Below, in pieces: positions 6,356 to 16,922 of a DNA stretch of 27,902 nt. The notes below the pieces were generated by a model that did not search any database, was not told where the DNA came from, and saw only the letters and a program-made list of their open reading frames with translations. The number at the start of each line of letters is the position of its first letter. The first letter of the stretch is position 1. Source of the DNA: an uncultured Ruminococcus sp. (lineage in GTDB: Bacteria; Bacillota; Clostridia; Oscillospirales; Ruminococcaceae); assembly GCA_934463425.1 (NCBI GenBank), contig CAKSJP010000023.1, positions 1 to 27,902 of the forward strand. Direction: 5' to 3'. Position numbers and translations under genes: made by a program.

Positions 6356-7179
6356 ATCCAGTTGATCTCCGGCGGATTCCAAAGCCGCGGCTTTCCGATG
6401 CCGCCGGAGACGTACATTTTCGTGCCGTCTTTTTCATACAGCCCTTTGTCATATTTCGGGAAAAATTTTCGTTCCGGCGACAGCACGCCGCCCAGAAACG
6501 GCAGCCGCACCAGACCGCCGTGGACATGGCCGCAGAGCACCAGGTCTGCGCCCCATCCGGCGTAGCTGTCCAGCAGCAAGGGGTTATGCGCCAGGAGCAC
6601 GGTACAGCCCCGGCGGTGTCCCAGGTCATTTTCCAGGTCTGCCGCTGTATAGGACTGCAAATGCCGGAATCCCCGGTTTTCGTCCCGGTAGATGCCATAC
6701 GCCAGGTCTGCGCCTGCCAGGTACAAGGGGGCGCTGTCCGGCTTTTCCAGGGAAATGGTCTGGTTTTGCAGCAGCCGGCAGCCGCTTTGCGCAATGGTCT
6801 GCCGCAGCTGTTCCAGGATCTCCGGCGGCAGATCCAGCTCGTGGTTGCCCAGGCAGATCCACACCGGGCTTATTTTAGAAAGCGCAGTCAAAAACGACGC
6901 AATTCCTTGAAAGTCGCGCATATCCCGGGAAATGAGATCGCCGGTGAGGACGATATGATCGGGGCGGAATTTCGCTGCCTTCTGGACGATGCGGCAGTTG
7001 TTTTTTCCCATTTCCCGATGGTGGAGATCGGTGATCTGGAGCAGTGTTGTGCCGGCAAAGGCAGGGGGCAGGTGAGGAAGGGTGATGTCTTTGCAACGCA
7101 CCAGAAGCAGGTGCTGTTCGATGAGAAACCAGATGAGGATAAGGAACAGGAAAATCAGTATAAGCAATCGGAAAATCAT
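6331..7179 (-). CDS. Membrane-anchored metallophosphoesterase (YkuE/YaeI-like)
   Basis: 282-residue calcineurin-like phosphoesterase. One N-terminal membrane anchor (about residues 2-20, rich in Ile/Leu/Phe) is followed by the metal-binding motifs ITDLHHR (D51, H53), LTGDLISRD (D81), CLGNHELD (N112, H113), LLAHNP (H198) and CGHVHGG (H218, H220), the full set for a dinuclear metal site. Relatives act at the membrane on phospholipid or UDP-sugar-lipid substrates; the substrate here is unknown. Start ATG 7179 has GGAGG about 11 nt upstream. A possible -10 TATAAT on minus at 7211-7206 has no good -35. The last 25 bp overlap spoVAC tail to tail, with no room for a separate terminator. Confidence 0.85.
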   Translation of the reverse strand: MIFRLLILIFLFLILIWFLIEQHLLLVRCKDITLPHLPPAFAGTTLLQITDLHHREMGKNNCRIVQKAAKFRPDHIVLTGDLISRDMRDFQGIASFLTALSKISPVWICLGNHELDLPPEILEQLRQTIAQSGCRLLQNQTISLEKPDSAPLYLAGADLAYGIYRDENRGFRHLQSYTAADLENDLGHRRGCTVLLAHNPLLLDSYAGWGADLVLCGHVHGGLVRLPFLGGVLSPERKFFPKYDKGLYEKDGTKMYVSGGIGKPRLWNPPEINWIHLNSVQK

Positions 7180-7211
7180 AGGATTTTGCCTCCTGGAATG
7201 GGTTGATTATA

Positions 7212-7590
7212 AGAAAATAGGGCGGCGTTGCAGGGAGGGTAAAGGTATCAACGGGCGAACGATGTTCGCCCTTACGGTGGGTGGGTCTCCTTTTTGAAGA
7301 GGGGTGGGGCGATGTGGGCATCGACCCCTACGAAATCCCTCCGGCGCTACGCGCCACCTCCCTTTTCAAGGGAGGCTTAGGGACTCCTCCGCCCTGTCGG
7401 GCACCTCCTCTAGGAGAGGAGGCTTGGGCGAACGATGTTCGCCCCTACGGTGGGTGGTTTCGGTTTGGGATGGATATTACCGTTTTTGGGGCGGGGCGAT
7501 GTGGGCATCGACCCCTACGAAATCCCCCTGTCACCTGCGGTGACATCCCCCTTTTCAAGGGGGACGAGAGACTCCTCCGCCGCATCGTTC
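7212..7590. repeat. Palindromic repeat mosaic between gyrA and the phosphoesterase gene
   Basis: No gene. It opens with a remnant of the family-C right end (AGGGCGGCGTTGCAGGGAGG). REP-like hairpins follow at 7253-7271, 7306-7327 (one G.A mismatch), 7426-7444 and 7493-7514 (same mismatch). Other modules are GGCGC-TAC-GCGCC, CCTCCCTT-TTC-AAGGGAGG, GCCC-TGTC-GGGC, CCTCCTCT-AGG-AGAGGAGG and TGTCACC-TGC-GGTGACA (7529-7545). Confidence 0.75.
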
Positions 7591-7599
7591 TCTCCATAC

Positions 7600-7634
7600 A
7601 ACAACAGCGGCAGAATCTCCGCCGCTGTTGTTTT
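7600..7634 (-). terminator. gyrA terminator hairpin
   Basis: A perfect 12-bp stem AACAACAGCGGC (7600-7611) / GCCGCTGTTGTT (7621-7632) with a 9-nt loop, starting 29 nt after the gyrA stop. The T-run is better on the plus strand (7629-7634) than on minus, so it may be bidirectional. Confidence 0.6.
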
Positions 7635-7660
7635 CTATGCAATGTGCAGAGCCGCCTGCG

Positions 7661-10330
7661 TTACTCCGCGGATTCGTCCGCAGAGGGCGCTGCGCTGCTC
7701 TCTGACGCGTTTTGTGCATCTGGTGTGGGAATTGCCTCTGCTTCTGCTGCGGGCTGCTCAGGTGCCTCAGAATCGCTCTCTGGCTCTTCTTCATCCTGTG
7801 AAGCCTCCGTGCGGGTGAAGGCAACTACCTTCTGCCCCTCGCTGACACGCATCACACGAACGCCCTTTGCGGTACGTCCCATCTCGCGGATCTCGCTGCA
7901 TGCCACACGGATGATAACGCCGTCACTGGAAATGAACATCAGGTCATCGGTCTCATCCACGACCTTGATGCCGCAGACTGCGCCGTGCTCTTCGTCTACC
8001 TTGTAGTTGGTCAGACCCAGACCGCCGCGGGACTGCATGCGGTATTCGGACAGCGCCGTCTTTTTACCGAAGCCGTTTTCGGTCACGGTCAGCAGAGATG
8101 CGCCCTCGCGCTCCCGTGCCATGGAGACAACAGCGTCGCCCTGGCGCAGGGTGATCGCCTTTACGCCGTGTGCCGAACGGGACATGGGGCGCACGTCGCT
8201 TTCGTCGATGCGGATCGCCATGCCGTTCCGGGTGGCAACAAACAGCCGGTTCGAGCCGTTGGTGAGACGGACTGCGGCGATCTCGTCGCCCTCATCCAGA
8301 CCGATGGCGATCAGGCCGTTTTTGCGCACGTTCTTGTATGCCGAAAGCGGTGTGCGCTTGATCTTGCCGGAGCGTGTGATCATGACCACATACTTGCCCT
8401 CGTCAAAGTTCGGGGTGGTGAGCACGGCTGCGATCTTTTCGCCCTGTGACAGAGGCAGCAGGTTCACGATGTTTGTGCCCCGGGCATTCTTGGAGCCCTC
8501 CGGCAGCTCGTAGCATTTCAGCTTGTACATCGTGCCCAGATTGCTGATAAACAGGATGTGGGAGTGGGAGGAACTGATCATCAGCTCGCTGACGAAGTCC
8601 TCTTCCCGCTGCTTCATGCCGGTGACACCGCGGCCACCGCGGCGCTGGCTCTTATAGACATCCGCCGGAATGCGCTTGATATAGCCGTTTTCGGTATAGG
8701 TGACTACGCAGTCCTCTACCGGGATCAGATCCTCGATATCCACTTCGCCGTCCACCATTTCGATCTGGGTGCGGCGCGCATCGCCGAACTTCCGGCGGAT
8801 CTCGGTAAGGTCGTCCATGATGATCTGGTACACGCGCTCCCGGTTCGCCAGAATCTCCAGCAGGTCGGTGATCTTCTGGATCAGGCCGTACAGTTCGTCG
8901 GTGACCTTCTGGCGCTCCATACCGGTGAGCTGTCCCAGGCGCATCTGCACGATCGCTTCTGCCTGCTCCTCGGTGAGCCCTTCCTTGTGTTCCAGCTGAT
9001 AGCCGTCCACGTCATACTGGGCGCGATCCAGCAGGGCGGACATGTCGATGTCCTGGAACCGGGCGATCAGGCGCGCCTTACCCTCGGGAACGGTCTTGCT
9101 GTCCCGGAGGATGGCGATCACTTCATCAATATAGTCGATGGCAAGCAGGAAGCCCTGGAGAATATGGGCGCGCTTCTTTGCCTTTTCCAGGTCGAATTTG
9201 GTGCGGTTGGTGATGACCTCTACCTGGAACTGGAGGTATTCTTCCAGTACCTGCTTCAGGCTCAGGGTCTTTGGCTCGCCGTTCACCAGCGCCAGCATAT
9301 TGACGCTGACGGTATCCTGGAGCTGGGTATAGGAGAACAGCTTGTTCAGCACGATCTGTTCGTTGGCATCCTTTTTCAGTTCTACCACGATGCGCATGCC
9401 CTCACGGCTGGACTCATCCTGGATGTGGTGGATGCCCTCAATGCGCTTATCCTTTGCCAGGTTGGCGATGGACTCGACCAGGCGCGCCTTGTTGACCATG
9501 TAGGGGATCTCGGTGACCACGATGGCCTGTCTGCCGCGCACCTTTTCAAAGTGGGTCTGTCCGCGGAGGGTGATCTTGCCTCTGCCGGTGGCGTATGCTG
9601 CACGGATGCCGCTCTTGCCCATGATGATGCCGCCGGTGGGGAAGTCCGGGCCCTGGATGCAGGTCATCAGCTCATCCATGGTGCAGTCCGGATTTTCCAT
9701 GAGCATATGGATGCCGTCGATGACTTCGCCCAGGTTATGGGGCGGAATATTGGTCGCCATGCCCACAGCGATACCCACCGAGCCGTTTACCAGCACATTG
9801 GGGAAACGGGAGGGCAGCACTGCCGGCTCTTTCAGGCGGTCGTCGTAGTTGGGGATGAAGGGTACGGTCTCCTTATGGATATCCGTCAGCATCTCCAGGG
9901 CGATCTTGGACATTCTCGCCTCGGTATAACGATAAGCAGCAGGCGGGTCGCCGTCGATGGAACCGAAGTTACCCTGACCATCCACCAGCATATACCGCAT
10001 GGAGAAGCTCTGTGCCAGACGCACCAGTGCATCATAGACCGAAGCGTCACCGTGGGGGTGATAGCTACCCAGCACGTTACCGACGGTGTCGGCGCACTTA
10101 TGGTACGGCTTATCGGGTGTCAGCCCTTTTTCAAACATGGTGTAGAGAATCCGTCGGTGAACCGGCTTGAGGCCGTCCCGCACATCCGGCAGGGCGCGCG
10201 CCACAATGACCGACATCGCGTATTGCAGGAAGGAATCCTGCATTTCTCTTCCAATTTCGATGGGCGTAATTTTCTGTTTTCCGTTGGTAAAGAAATTTTC
10301 TTTTTCCATTGAAGTATTATTATCCATCAT
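7661..10330 (-). CDS. gyrA: DNA gyrase subunit A
   Basis: 889-residue breakage-reunion subunit of DNA gyrase; with GyrB it introduces negative supercoils. The N-terminal winged-helix region has the active-site Tyr in [11 protein letters not shown] (Y135). The C-terminal beta-pinwheel starts with the GyrA box QRRGGRG, which marks gyrase rather than ParC. Pinwheel repeats follow, and a long acidic Ser/Ala/Glu/Pro tail of about 50 residues ends the protein. In the quinolone-determining region the motif is [10 protein letters not shown] (91-100), so the position of E. coli Ser83 is Ala96 and that of Asp87 is Asp100. Start is ATG 10330, with ATG 10327 and 10309 as alternatives; AGGA lies about 10 nt upstream. 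It is separated from the gyrB/ycxB-like genes by 285 bp with repeats and parS. Confidence 0.97.
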   Translation of the reverse strand: MMDNNTSMEKENFFTNGKQKITPIEIGREMQDSFLQYAMSVIVARALPDVRDGLKPVHRRILYTMFEKGLTPDKPYHKCADTVGNVLGSYHPHGDASVYDALVRLAQSFSMRYMLVDGQGNFGSIDGDPPAAYRYTEARMSKIALEMLTDIHKETVPFIPNYDDRLKEPAVLPSRFPNVLVNGSVGIAVGMATNIPPHNLGEVIDGIHMLMENPDCTMDELMTCIQGPDFPTGGIIMGKSGIRAAYATGRGKITLRGQTHFEKVRGRQAIVVTEIPYMVNKARLVESIANLAKDKRIEGIHHIQDESSREGMRIVVELKKDANEQIVLNKLFSYTQLQDTVSVNMLALVNGEPKTLSLKQVLEEYLQFQVEVITNRTKFDLEKAKKRAHILQGFLLAIDYIDEVIAILRDSKTVPEGKARLIARFQDIDMSALLDRAQYDVDGYQLEHKEGLTEEQAEAIVQMRLGQLTGMERQKVTDELYGLIQKITDLLEILANRERVYQIIMDDLTEIRRKFGDARRTQIEMVDGEVDIEDLIPVEDCVVTYTENGYIKRIPADVYKSQRRGGRGVTGMKQREEDFVSELMISSSHSHILFISNLGTMYKLKCYELPEGSKNARGTNIVNLLPLSQGEKIAAVLTTPNFDEGKYVVMITRSGKIKRTPLSAYKNVRKNGLIAIGLDEGDEIAAVRLTNGSNRLFVATRNGMAIRIDESDVRPMSRSAHGVKAITLRQGDAVVSMAREREGASLLTVTENGFGKKTALSEYRMQSRGGLGLTNYKVDEEHGAVCGIKVVDETDDLMFISSDGVIIRVACSEIREMGRTAKGVRVMRVSEGQKVVAFTRTEASQDEEEPESDSEAPEQPAAEAEAIPTPDAQNASESSAAPSADESAE

Positions 10331-10347
10331 TCTATTTTTCCTATCAC

Positions 10348-10368
10348 GGCGGAAGAAACCGCCTTTTT
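10348..10368 (+). other. Hairpin in the gyrA leader
   Basis: GGCGG-AAGAAA-CCGCC followed by TTTTT on the plus strand. It looks like a short plus-strand terminator, but no plus-strand gene precedes it. On the minus strand it would form a hairpin in the gyrA 5' leader about 18 nt before the start codon. Confidence 0.35.
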
Positions 10369-10458
10369 CCCTTTCGGGAGTGGTTGTTGTGATTTGAGTT
10401 GTTTCATGGGAACGGGCGGGGATTTTTGTTGGGTGAATGATAGCTGACTGAACATTGA

Positions 10459-10590
10459 ATCCCCCTGTCAGCTTACGCTGACATCCCCCTTTTCAAGGGG
10501 GACCAAGTTGTCACCGTAGGGGCGAACATGGTTCGCCCGAGACTTCTCCGTCAAGCCTGCGGCTTGCCGCCTCCTCTATGAGAGGAGGCT
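10459..10590. repeat. Palindromic repeat mosaic in the gyrA upstream region
   Basis: Variant modules: TGTCAGC-TTAC-GCTGACA (10466-10483), CCCCCTT-TTC-AAGGGGG, a REP-like hairpin in the opposite orientation (GTAG 10516-10519 then GGGCGAACATGGTTCGCCC, 10520-10538), AAGCC-TGC-GGCTT and CCTCCTCT-ATG-AGAGGAGG (10570-10588). The rest of 10331-10615 holds the gyrA leader and parS site 3. Confidence 0.75.
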
Positions 10591-10598
10591 TTGCGGAA

Positions 10599-10614
10599 TG
10601 TTTCACATGAAACA
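10599..10614. promoter_or_regulatory. parS: parS-like site 3
   Basis: TGTTTCACATGAAACA, identical to sites 2 and 4. It lies 1 nt from the stop codon of the YcxB-like gene, between gyrB and gyrA. Confidence 0.7.
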
Positions 10615-10615
10615 A

Positions 10616-11167
10616 TTATGCATTGCTGTCTGTGCCGGCCTCCGGGGCGGTCTCTTCCGGCTGCTCTGCCGCAGGGGACGCCAGCGCCGACTTCGGCAGG
10701 ATGTAGAACATCTTCTTTTCGTCGCAGACCAGATAGAACTCGTCAAACGCCTGCACATAGGCGGTGGCCATGACGATCCGGGACTCCGGGATGCGCTCCT
10801 CTTCGTCGTCTGTCTGGCAGATCCGGATGCGCAGCACCTTGCCGTCATTGGAAGCGGTGAACTGTTCAAACTCCAGCTCCCGGACAGCGTCCAGCACCAT
10901 GCGCTTCTGCTTGCGCGGATTGTACCAGAGCATGAACATGGCTGCCAGGCAGACCATCATCAGCACATATGCCGTCTTGTTGGACGGGTTCACCACTACA
11001 GATGCCACAAAGGACACGAACAGGATGAAGAACAGCACCAGCATGACTCTGCCGCGCTTTAGCAGAAACTTTTTCTGAAAGCGCTCGAAGCCGGTCTTAT
11101 AATATTCCCGTTTGATGCTGTAGGGCGCGGTGGTATCAAATACCGGCAGGCTCGCTGTGTTTTCCAT
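10616..11167 (-). CDS. YcxB-like membrane protein between gyrB and gyrA
   Basis: 183 residues, function unknown. Visible features: an N-terminal soluble stretch of about 40 residues; two membrane segments at about 41-60 and 66-82 (MLVLFFILFVSFVASVVV and AYVLMMVCLAAMFMLWY); and a C-terminal cytoplasmic domain ending in YVQAFDEFYLVCDEKKMFYI followed by LPKSAL, which resembles the YcxB-like domain (aromatic/LPK motif). A low-complexity Ala/Glu/Pro tail follows. Start ATG 11167 has GAGGTG 5 nt upstream and is only 12 bp after gyrB, so it is co-transcribed with gyrB. In B. subtilis no such gene sits here. The family assignment rests on motif recognition only. Confidence 0.75.
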   Translation of the reverse strand: MENTASLPVFDTTAPYSIKREYYKTGFERFQKKFLLKRGRVMLVLFFILFVSFVASVVVNPSNKTAYVLMMVCLAAMFMLWYNPRKQKRMVLDAVRELEFEQFTASNDGKVLRIRICQTDDEEERIPESRIVMATAYVQAFDEFYLVCDEKKMFYILPKSALASPAAEQPEETAPEAGTDSNA

Positions 11168-11179
11168 AGCTTCACCTCA

Positions 11180-13129
<1,950 letters not shown>

Positions 13130-13187
13130 TTATTACCTCAATTTTCCCGCAAGGGGAAAGACCTGTTTGGTTTTCTTTGCTCCGGCT

Positions 13188-13203
13188 GTGCCGAAAACGG
13201 CAC
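13188..13203 (-). other. Leader hairpin upstream of gyrB
   Basis: GTGCCG-AAAA-CGGCAC, a 6-bp stem with tetraloop about 60 nt before gyrB; no U-run follows on the minus strand, so it is not a standard terminator. It may be structure in the gyrB leader. Confidence 0.3.
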
Positions 13204-13255
13204 AAATTTCTGCAGGATCTGCCGGAAAACCGCTTTTTTCACAGCTTCAAACAAA

Positions 13256-13288
13256 CTTTCCACAGTGTTTTCAACAGTCTGTGGAAAA
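13256..13288. promoter_or_regulatory. Two DnaA-box-like sequences between recF and gyrB
   Basis: CTTTCCACA (13256-13264) and TGTGGAAAA (13280-13288) point toward each other. The second is the same variant that dominates both oriC clusters. They fall in the presumed gyrB promoter region; no clear -10/-35 was found. Confidence 0.4.
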
Positions 13289-13316
13289 CGCTATTTCACG
13301 CAGTTTCCATTCCTTT

Positions 13317-14447
13317 TTACAGTCCGCCGGTGAGTTTTCCCTCTTTCAACAGAAAGCGCTTTCCCGGTTTTTCAGAAAGCACCGACTCCGGGTGACAGGT
13401 GGTGACGAAAACCTGCATTTCTTCTACAATGGTAGACACCACTGCCTGGCGGGCTTCGTCCAGTTCACCCATAACGTCATCCAGCAGCACCACCGGGGAT
13501 TCCTTCCGGCGCTTGCTGTAGATCTCCGCCTGTGCCAGCTTCAGCGCCAGTGCCAGGCTTTTTTTCTGTCCCTGCGAGCCGAACTCCTTTGCCGGCCTGC
13601 CGTCAACGGCGAGAAGCAGATCGTCCCGGTGGACGCCGCTTCCGGTATGCCCCAGCTGGAGATCCGCGGCGCGGCACTGGCGCATTTTTTCGCCGTACTG
13701 CTGCACCAGCGCCGGAGACACCGCCTCCGGGAGCGTGTCCTGGGCATCTCTGCCGAACACGCTGGACTGATAGTGGAGCGAGACGGTCTCCCGGCCCCGG
13801 GCAATGCGGGCATACAAGGGCACGCAGACTTCTGCCAGCCGCCGCACATAGACACAGCGCTGGACGGCGATCTCCGTCCCCAGCTGTTCCAGCTGTTTGT
13901 CCCAGACCTGCAGCAGCACCTCTGCCTGCGCCTCCGGCAGCCGCTGTTTCAGCACAGCGTTGCGCTGCTGGAGCGCCAGCTGATACCGCCGCACCAGTCC
14001 CAGCATGGGCGCATGGAGCTGGGCGCTGCACATATCCAGAAAGGTGCGCCGCCGCTCCGGGCCGCCCTCCACCAGGGAAAGGTCGTCCGGCGTGAATGCC
14101 ACGCAGTGGAACACGGAAAACAGGGCGCTGCTCTTCTGGGGAATGTCATTGCACCAGAATTTTTTCTCCGGCACAGTTCCCGGCAGCATGCACAGCCGCA
14201 GAGACTGCTCCCGGCGGATATCCTGAAAGCGTGCTTCGATCTGGAGACTGCCGCCGGAAAAGGGGAGATAGTCCCGCTCCCGGGTGCCCCGAAAGCTGCG
14301 GCAGCCGGTGAGTGCCCAGATGGCTTCCAGAAGGTTGGTTTTTCCCTGGGCGTTTTCTCCCAGGATCAGATTATAGGACGGATCCGGTTCCAGAGAGACC
14401 TCCCGGAGATTTTTGAAGCCGTCCGCAGAAAAGGCAGTGAGTCTCAT
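13317..14447 (-). CDS. recF: DNA replication and repair protein RecF
   Basis: 376-residue SMC-like ATPase that helps load RecA at gaps through RecOR. Walker A is GENAQGKT (30-37), the ABC-type signature region lies in [14 protein letters not shown] with [20 protein letters not shown], and Walker B is [17 protein letters not shown]. The C-terminus has the family's VFVTTCHPE. The start codon overlaps the stop of the upstream S4-domain gene by 4 bp (ATGA), suggesting translational coupling. It sits in the classical dnaN-yaaA-recF order. Confidence 0.96.
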   Translation of the reverse strand: MRLTAFSADGFKNLREVSLEPDPSYNLILGENAQGKTNLLEAIWALTGCRSFRGTRERDYLPFSGGSLQIEARFQDIRREQSLRLCMLPGTVPEKKFWCNDIPQKSSALFSVFHCVAFTPDDLSLVEGGPERRRTFLDMCSAQLHAPMLGLVRRYQLALQQRNAVLKQRLPEAQAEVLLQVWDKQLEQLGTEIAVQRCVYVRRLAEVCVPLYARIARGRETVSLHYQSSVFGRDAQDTLPEAVSPALVQQYGEKMRQCRAADLQLGHTGSGVHRDDLLLAVDGRPAKEFGSQGQKKSLALALKLAQAEIYSKRRKESPVVLLDDVMGELDEARQAVVSTIVEEMQVFVTTCHPESVLSEKPGKRFLLKEGKLTGGL

Positions 14448-14674
14448 GCCTCGCCGGTCACCTGAACGGTGAATTTGTCTACTGATACAGTATCGCCGGG
14501 GCGGATCTTCTTGCCGCGCATGGTGCAGACCTCGCCGTTGACCCGGACAGCGCCCTGCTGCACCAGTTCCTTGGCAAAGCCGCCGGTATCACACAGCCCT
14601 GCGAATTTCAGCAGGGAATCCAGTTTAATAAATTCCGTGTGGATCGCCACGGAAATGGTTTCTTGATTTGCCAT
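14444..14674 (-). CDS. yaaA: S4-domain RNA-binding protein YaaA/RlbA
   Basis: 76-residue single S4 domain ([20 protein letters not shown] onward, with the typical VRVNGEV and a KIRPGDTV ending). The B. subtilis homologue between dnaN and recF is linked to ribosome function. ATG 14674 is chosen over an in-frame GTG nine bases upstream because the GTG overlaps the ribosome-binding site GAGGGGTG. It ends with ATGA overlap into recF. Confidence 0.88.
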   Translation of the reverse strand: MANQETISVAIHTEFIKLDSLLKFAGLCDTGGFAKELVQQGAVRVNGEVCTMRGKKIRPGDTVSVDKFTVQVTGEA

Positions 14675-14712
14675 AGAAAACACCCCTCAAAACAATAAAA
14701 AGTGTGAGAACA

Positions 14713-14729
14713 CGGGCGAAAATCGCCCG
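14713..14729 (-). other. Hairpin between dnaN and yaaA
   Basis: CGGGCGA-AAA-TCGCCCG, 7-bp stem, 11 nt after the dnaN stop; a T-rich run follows on minus but about 12 nt later. Possible partial attenuator or mRNA-processing structure inside the dnaN-yaaA-recF unit. Confidence 0.35.
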
Positions 14730-14739
14730 GAAGTTATTC

Positions 14740-15846
14740 TCAGGCTCTCAGCTGGATGGGCATCAGCAGGAAGGTGAAACTGTCGCCCTGGGGCGGCACC
14801 AGCTTTGCCACGCGGTTTCCGCCGCTGAGCTGCAGCTTTACCTGATCGCAGTCTGCCGCGCGCACCGCATCCAGCAGAAACCGGTTATCGAAGCCGATGG
14901 TCACATCCGGGCCGCTGATGTCTGCCGGGATCTTATCGTTGATCTCGCCGATGCCGGTCTTGCACCATACGCCCAGGCTGCCGCCGGAAAAGGTGCAGCG
15001 CACCGGTGCGTTATACTTGCCGCTGATGAGCAGGGAGCAGCGCTCCAGGCAGCGCGTCAGATCACTGGTGTTGATGGTGATCTCGGTATCAAATGTGGTG
15101 GGGATGCTGCTGCGGTAATTGTGGAATTCGCCCTCCAGCAGGCGGGAGAATACGGTATAGCCGTTAAATTCAAATACCACATGGCGGCGGTCTGCCGAGA
15201 TGATGCAAAGCTCTTCTGCGTCATCGTGGAGCATATTCGCCACTTCCAGCAGGGTGCGCTTCGGCACCACAAAGCGGTAGTCCTCCGCGCTGGAGATGGG
15301 CTCTTTGCGCACTGCCAGGCGATAGCCGTCGATGGCTGCCACGTGAAGGATATCCCCCTCCACTTCAAACAGCTCGCCGGTCAGCACCGGCTTGGCTTCG
15401 CTGACCGAGGTGGCATAGCTGGTCTGCCGGATCATGGAATTCAGCACCGGCTGTTCGATCTGCATGCCGGCATCCAGATCCAGACTGGGCAGCGCCGGGT
15501 ATTCCTCTGCGGACATGGCGGAGATCTGAAACTCCGTGGCATCGCAGAACAGCTTTACCACATAGTTATCGTCTACCTCCATGGTGACGGTGTCCCCGGA
15601 GAACCGGCGGACCGCCTCACTGAGCAGGCGGGGAATAATGACAAATTCGCCGGAGCAGTCCGATTCCACATCGATGCTCCGCTGAATGCCGAACTCCAGG
15701 TCATAGCCGGTAAGCTCCAGGTTGTCATGATCCAGACGCAGTTTCAACCGTTCCAGCGCCGGAATGGTGGATTTCTGAGAGACGCCCTTTGCCACATGGG
15801 TGATGGCTGTATAGAACGCCTGTCGGTTACAAGTAAATTTTATCAT
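14740..15846 (-). CDS. dnaN: DNA polymerase III beta subunit (sliding clamp)
   Basis: 368 residues, the usual length. The N-terminus MIKFTCNRQAFYTAITHVAK, the TIPALERLKL region, LTGYDLEFGI and the C-terminal FLLMPIQLRA are typical of the three-domain ring protein that tethers the polymerase. Start ATG 15846 has AAGGAAG upstream. dnaA is upstream on the same strand but 1.26 kb away because the intergenic space holds half of oriC and inserted repeats; own promoter not identified. Confidence 0.97.
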   Translation of the reverse strand: MIKFTCNRQAFYTAITHVAKGVSQKSTIPALERLKLRLDHDNLELTGYDLEFGIQRSIDVESDCSGEFVIIPRLLSEAVRRFSGDTVTMEVDDNYVVKLFCDATEFQISAMSAEEYPALPSLDLDAGMQIEQPVLNSMIRQTSYATSVSEAKPVLTGELFEVEGDILHVAAIDGYRLAVRKEPISSAEDYRFVVPKRTLLEVANMLHDDAEELCIISADRRHVVFEFNGYTVFSRLLEGEFHNYRSSIPTTFDTEITINTSDLTRCLERCSLLISGKYNAPVRCTFSGGSLGVWCKTGIGEINDKIPADISGPDVTIGFDNRFLLDAVRAADCDQVKLQLSGGNRVAKLVPPQGDSFTFLLMPIQLRA

Positions 15847-16080
15847 GAATCGTCTTCCTTTTTGGATTGAGATCTGCTGCCGAAATGCGGTGTCTGTCCG
15901 GGGTGGACAGGAAAAAAGGCGCAGTTTCGGCGAAATTTTATTTTTTGTATGTACTTCGCGGACAGGTAGAAGGTGTCCTTCCGGAGAAAACAGGCTGGCA
16001 TTGTCTTATGGATGCCGCCGGTGAGAAGCAGCTGTTCCGAAAAACAGAACAGTGCGTCTTTATGGGAAAGCAGCGAAGCT
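15847..16080. other. dnaN upstream region, no gene
   Basis: No credible gene. Small inverted repeats: CTGTCC-GGGGT-GGACAG (15894-15910), CTGTTC...GAACAG near 16031-16051, and GCAGC-GAA-GCTGC (16071-16083). These may shape the dnaN leader; no consensus promoter was found. Confidence 0.5.
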
Positions 16081-16145
16081 GCAAAACAAAGAAAACATAG
16101 AAATAAAAATATCGTAGTAGTATTAGTGGACCGGAAAAGTGGAAA
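16081..16145 (-). promoter_or_regulatory. oriC: Putative origin unwinding element: AT-rich DUE, DnaA-trios and adjacent DnaA box
   Basis: From right to left: a weak DnaA box AGTGGAAAT (16138-16146), a GC-rich spacer TGGACCGG (16127-16134), the trio-like tract TAG-TAG-TAT-TAG (16115-16126, preceded by TCG), then an A/T-rich tract (16081-16111). B. subtilis has the same order (boxes, GC spacer, CTACTATTACTTCTACTA trios, AT-rich DUE) in the same place, with boxes on the dnaA side and DUE on the dnaN side. Three of the four TAG/TAT trios match the published consensus exactly. Confidence 0.7.
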
Positions 16146-16176
16146 TCTGCCTTTTTTGCCGCAAATCCCATGCTTT

Positions 16177-16480
16177 TTTTCCACAGGGAGGGTGTGCGGA
16201 GATTGTGGGAAAGTGGAGAGCGGATGCAGTGTGTTGGAATGGGGAAAGATTGTGGAGTGAAAAGGGAAAACTTGTGGAGAAATTCGTGGAAAGTGTGCGG
16301 GACGGGAGAAGCAGTTTCGACAGATTGTTGAAAAGAGATTCCACAGTTTTCGCCGCTGGTTTCCACAAAGGAGATGCGGCAGGGGAAGCTTTGCTTTTGC
16401 AGACCCCTGCTTTTTCTCCACATGACTTTTCCACATTGTGTTGAAACTGATGTGGAAAACCGGATTTTCTCTGTGGAAAT
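16177..16480. promoter_or_regulatory. oriC: oriC DnaA-box cluster between dnaA and dnaN (incC-like)
   Basis: At least nine boxes related to TTATCCACA, mostly the TTTTCCACA/TGTGGAAAA variant: 16177-16185, 16204-16212, 16251-16259, 16273-16281, 16337-16345, 16359-16367, 16414-16422, 16427-16435, 16451-16459 and 16472-16480, on both strands. Exact matches to the variant are 16177, 16427 and 16451. This is the dnaA-dnaN half of a bipartite origin. Confidence 0.8.
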
Positions 16481-16486
16481 GTTGTT

Positions 16487-16650
16487 GGCGGCGTGCTCGC
16501 CGCTGAGCCTTACCCCCCAATAAAGCGGAGAAAAAAGGGCAGTCTTACGGCGGCAGCAGCCAGCCCGTCGCCCAACGGAAATGACGACGGCAGACTCGCC
16601 CAAGGATGGCGAGCCGCCTGTTCCCCCCTCCGGGGAATTTACGTTTTGCA
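16487..16650 (-). repeat. Family-B repeat module inserted in the origin region
   Basis: Minus-oriented copy starting with GCGGCG-TGCT-CGCCGC (16488-16503), 7 bp after the last DnaA box, with the long internal segment as at 4604-4785, ending at GGGGAATTTACGTTTTG. It runs directly into a family-C element. Confidence 0.8.
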
Positions 16651-16922
16651 TTGCCTTTCGTGTGATGTACTGCCGCACAAACAAGGGTAGGCGAGATCTT
16701 TTCTTTTTTTGCTTCTTTTTTTCTTTTTAGCAAAGAAAAAAAGAAGAGTAACTCTTTGCTGCAAACGCCTGAAATTACATTGACCATCTATCACAAGCAA
16801 TGGTTTAGAAAGCCACATTGCAGGTACCGGAAAAGGCAACTATCGGCGTTTGCGCGCCAAAGGCGGACAGCGAGGGAAACGAGCGATTCCGCCGAACGAT
16901 TTTACCGTGTTTTCCCTAGGGC
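16651..16922 (+). repeat. Family-C composite repeat, copy 3
   Basis: Same ends (TTGCCTTTCGTGTGATG and TTTTCCCTAGGGC) as the other copies but a diverged middle. The 15-bp homopyrimidine/homopurine inverted repeat (16712-16726 / 16732-16746) is unchanged, and the GGCGGACAGCGAGGGAAACG segment is kept. Confidence 0.85.

Noticed and set aside
10400..10416. Degenerate parS-like TGTTTCATGGGAACGG
   Set aside because: At least four differences from the sites found elsewhere, and the right arm is not palindromic.
15867..16100. Small plus-strand reading frame between dnaN and the DnaA-box cluster
   Set aside because: No recognisable domain, no good ribosome-binding site, and it ends in the AT-rich origin element.
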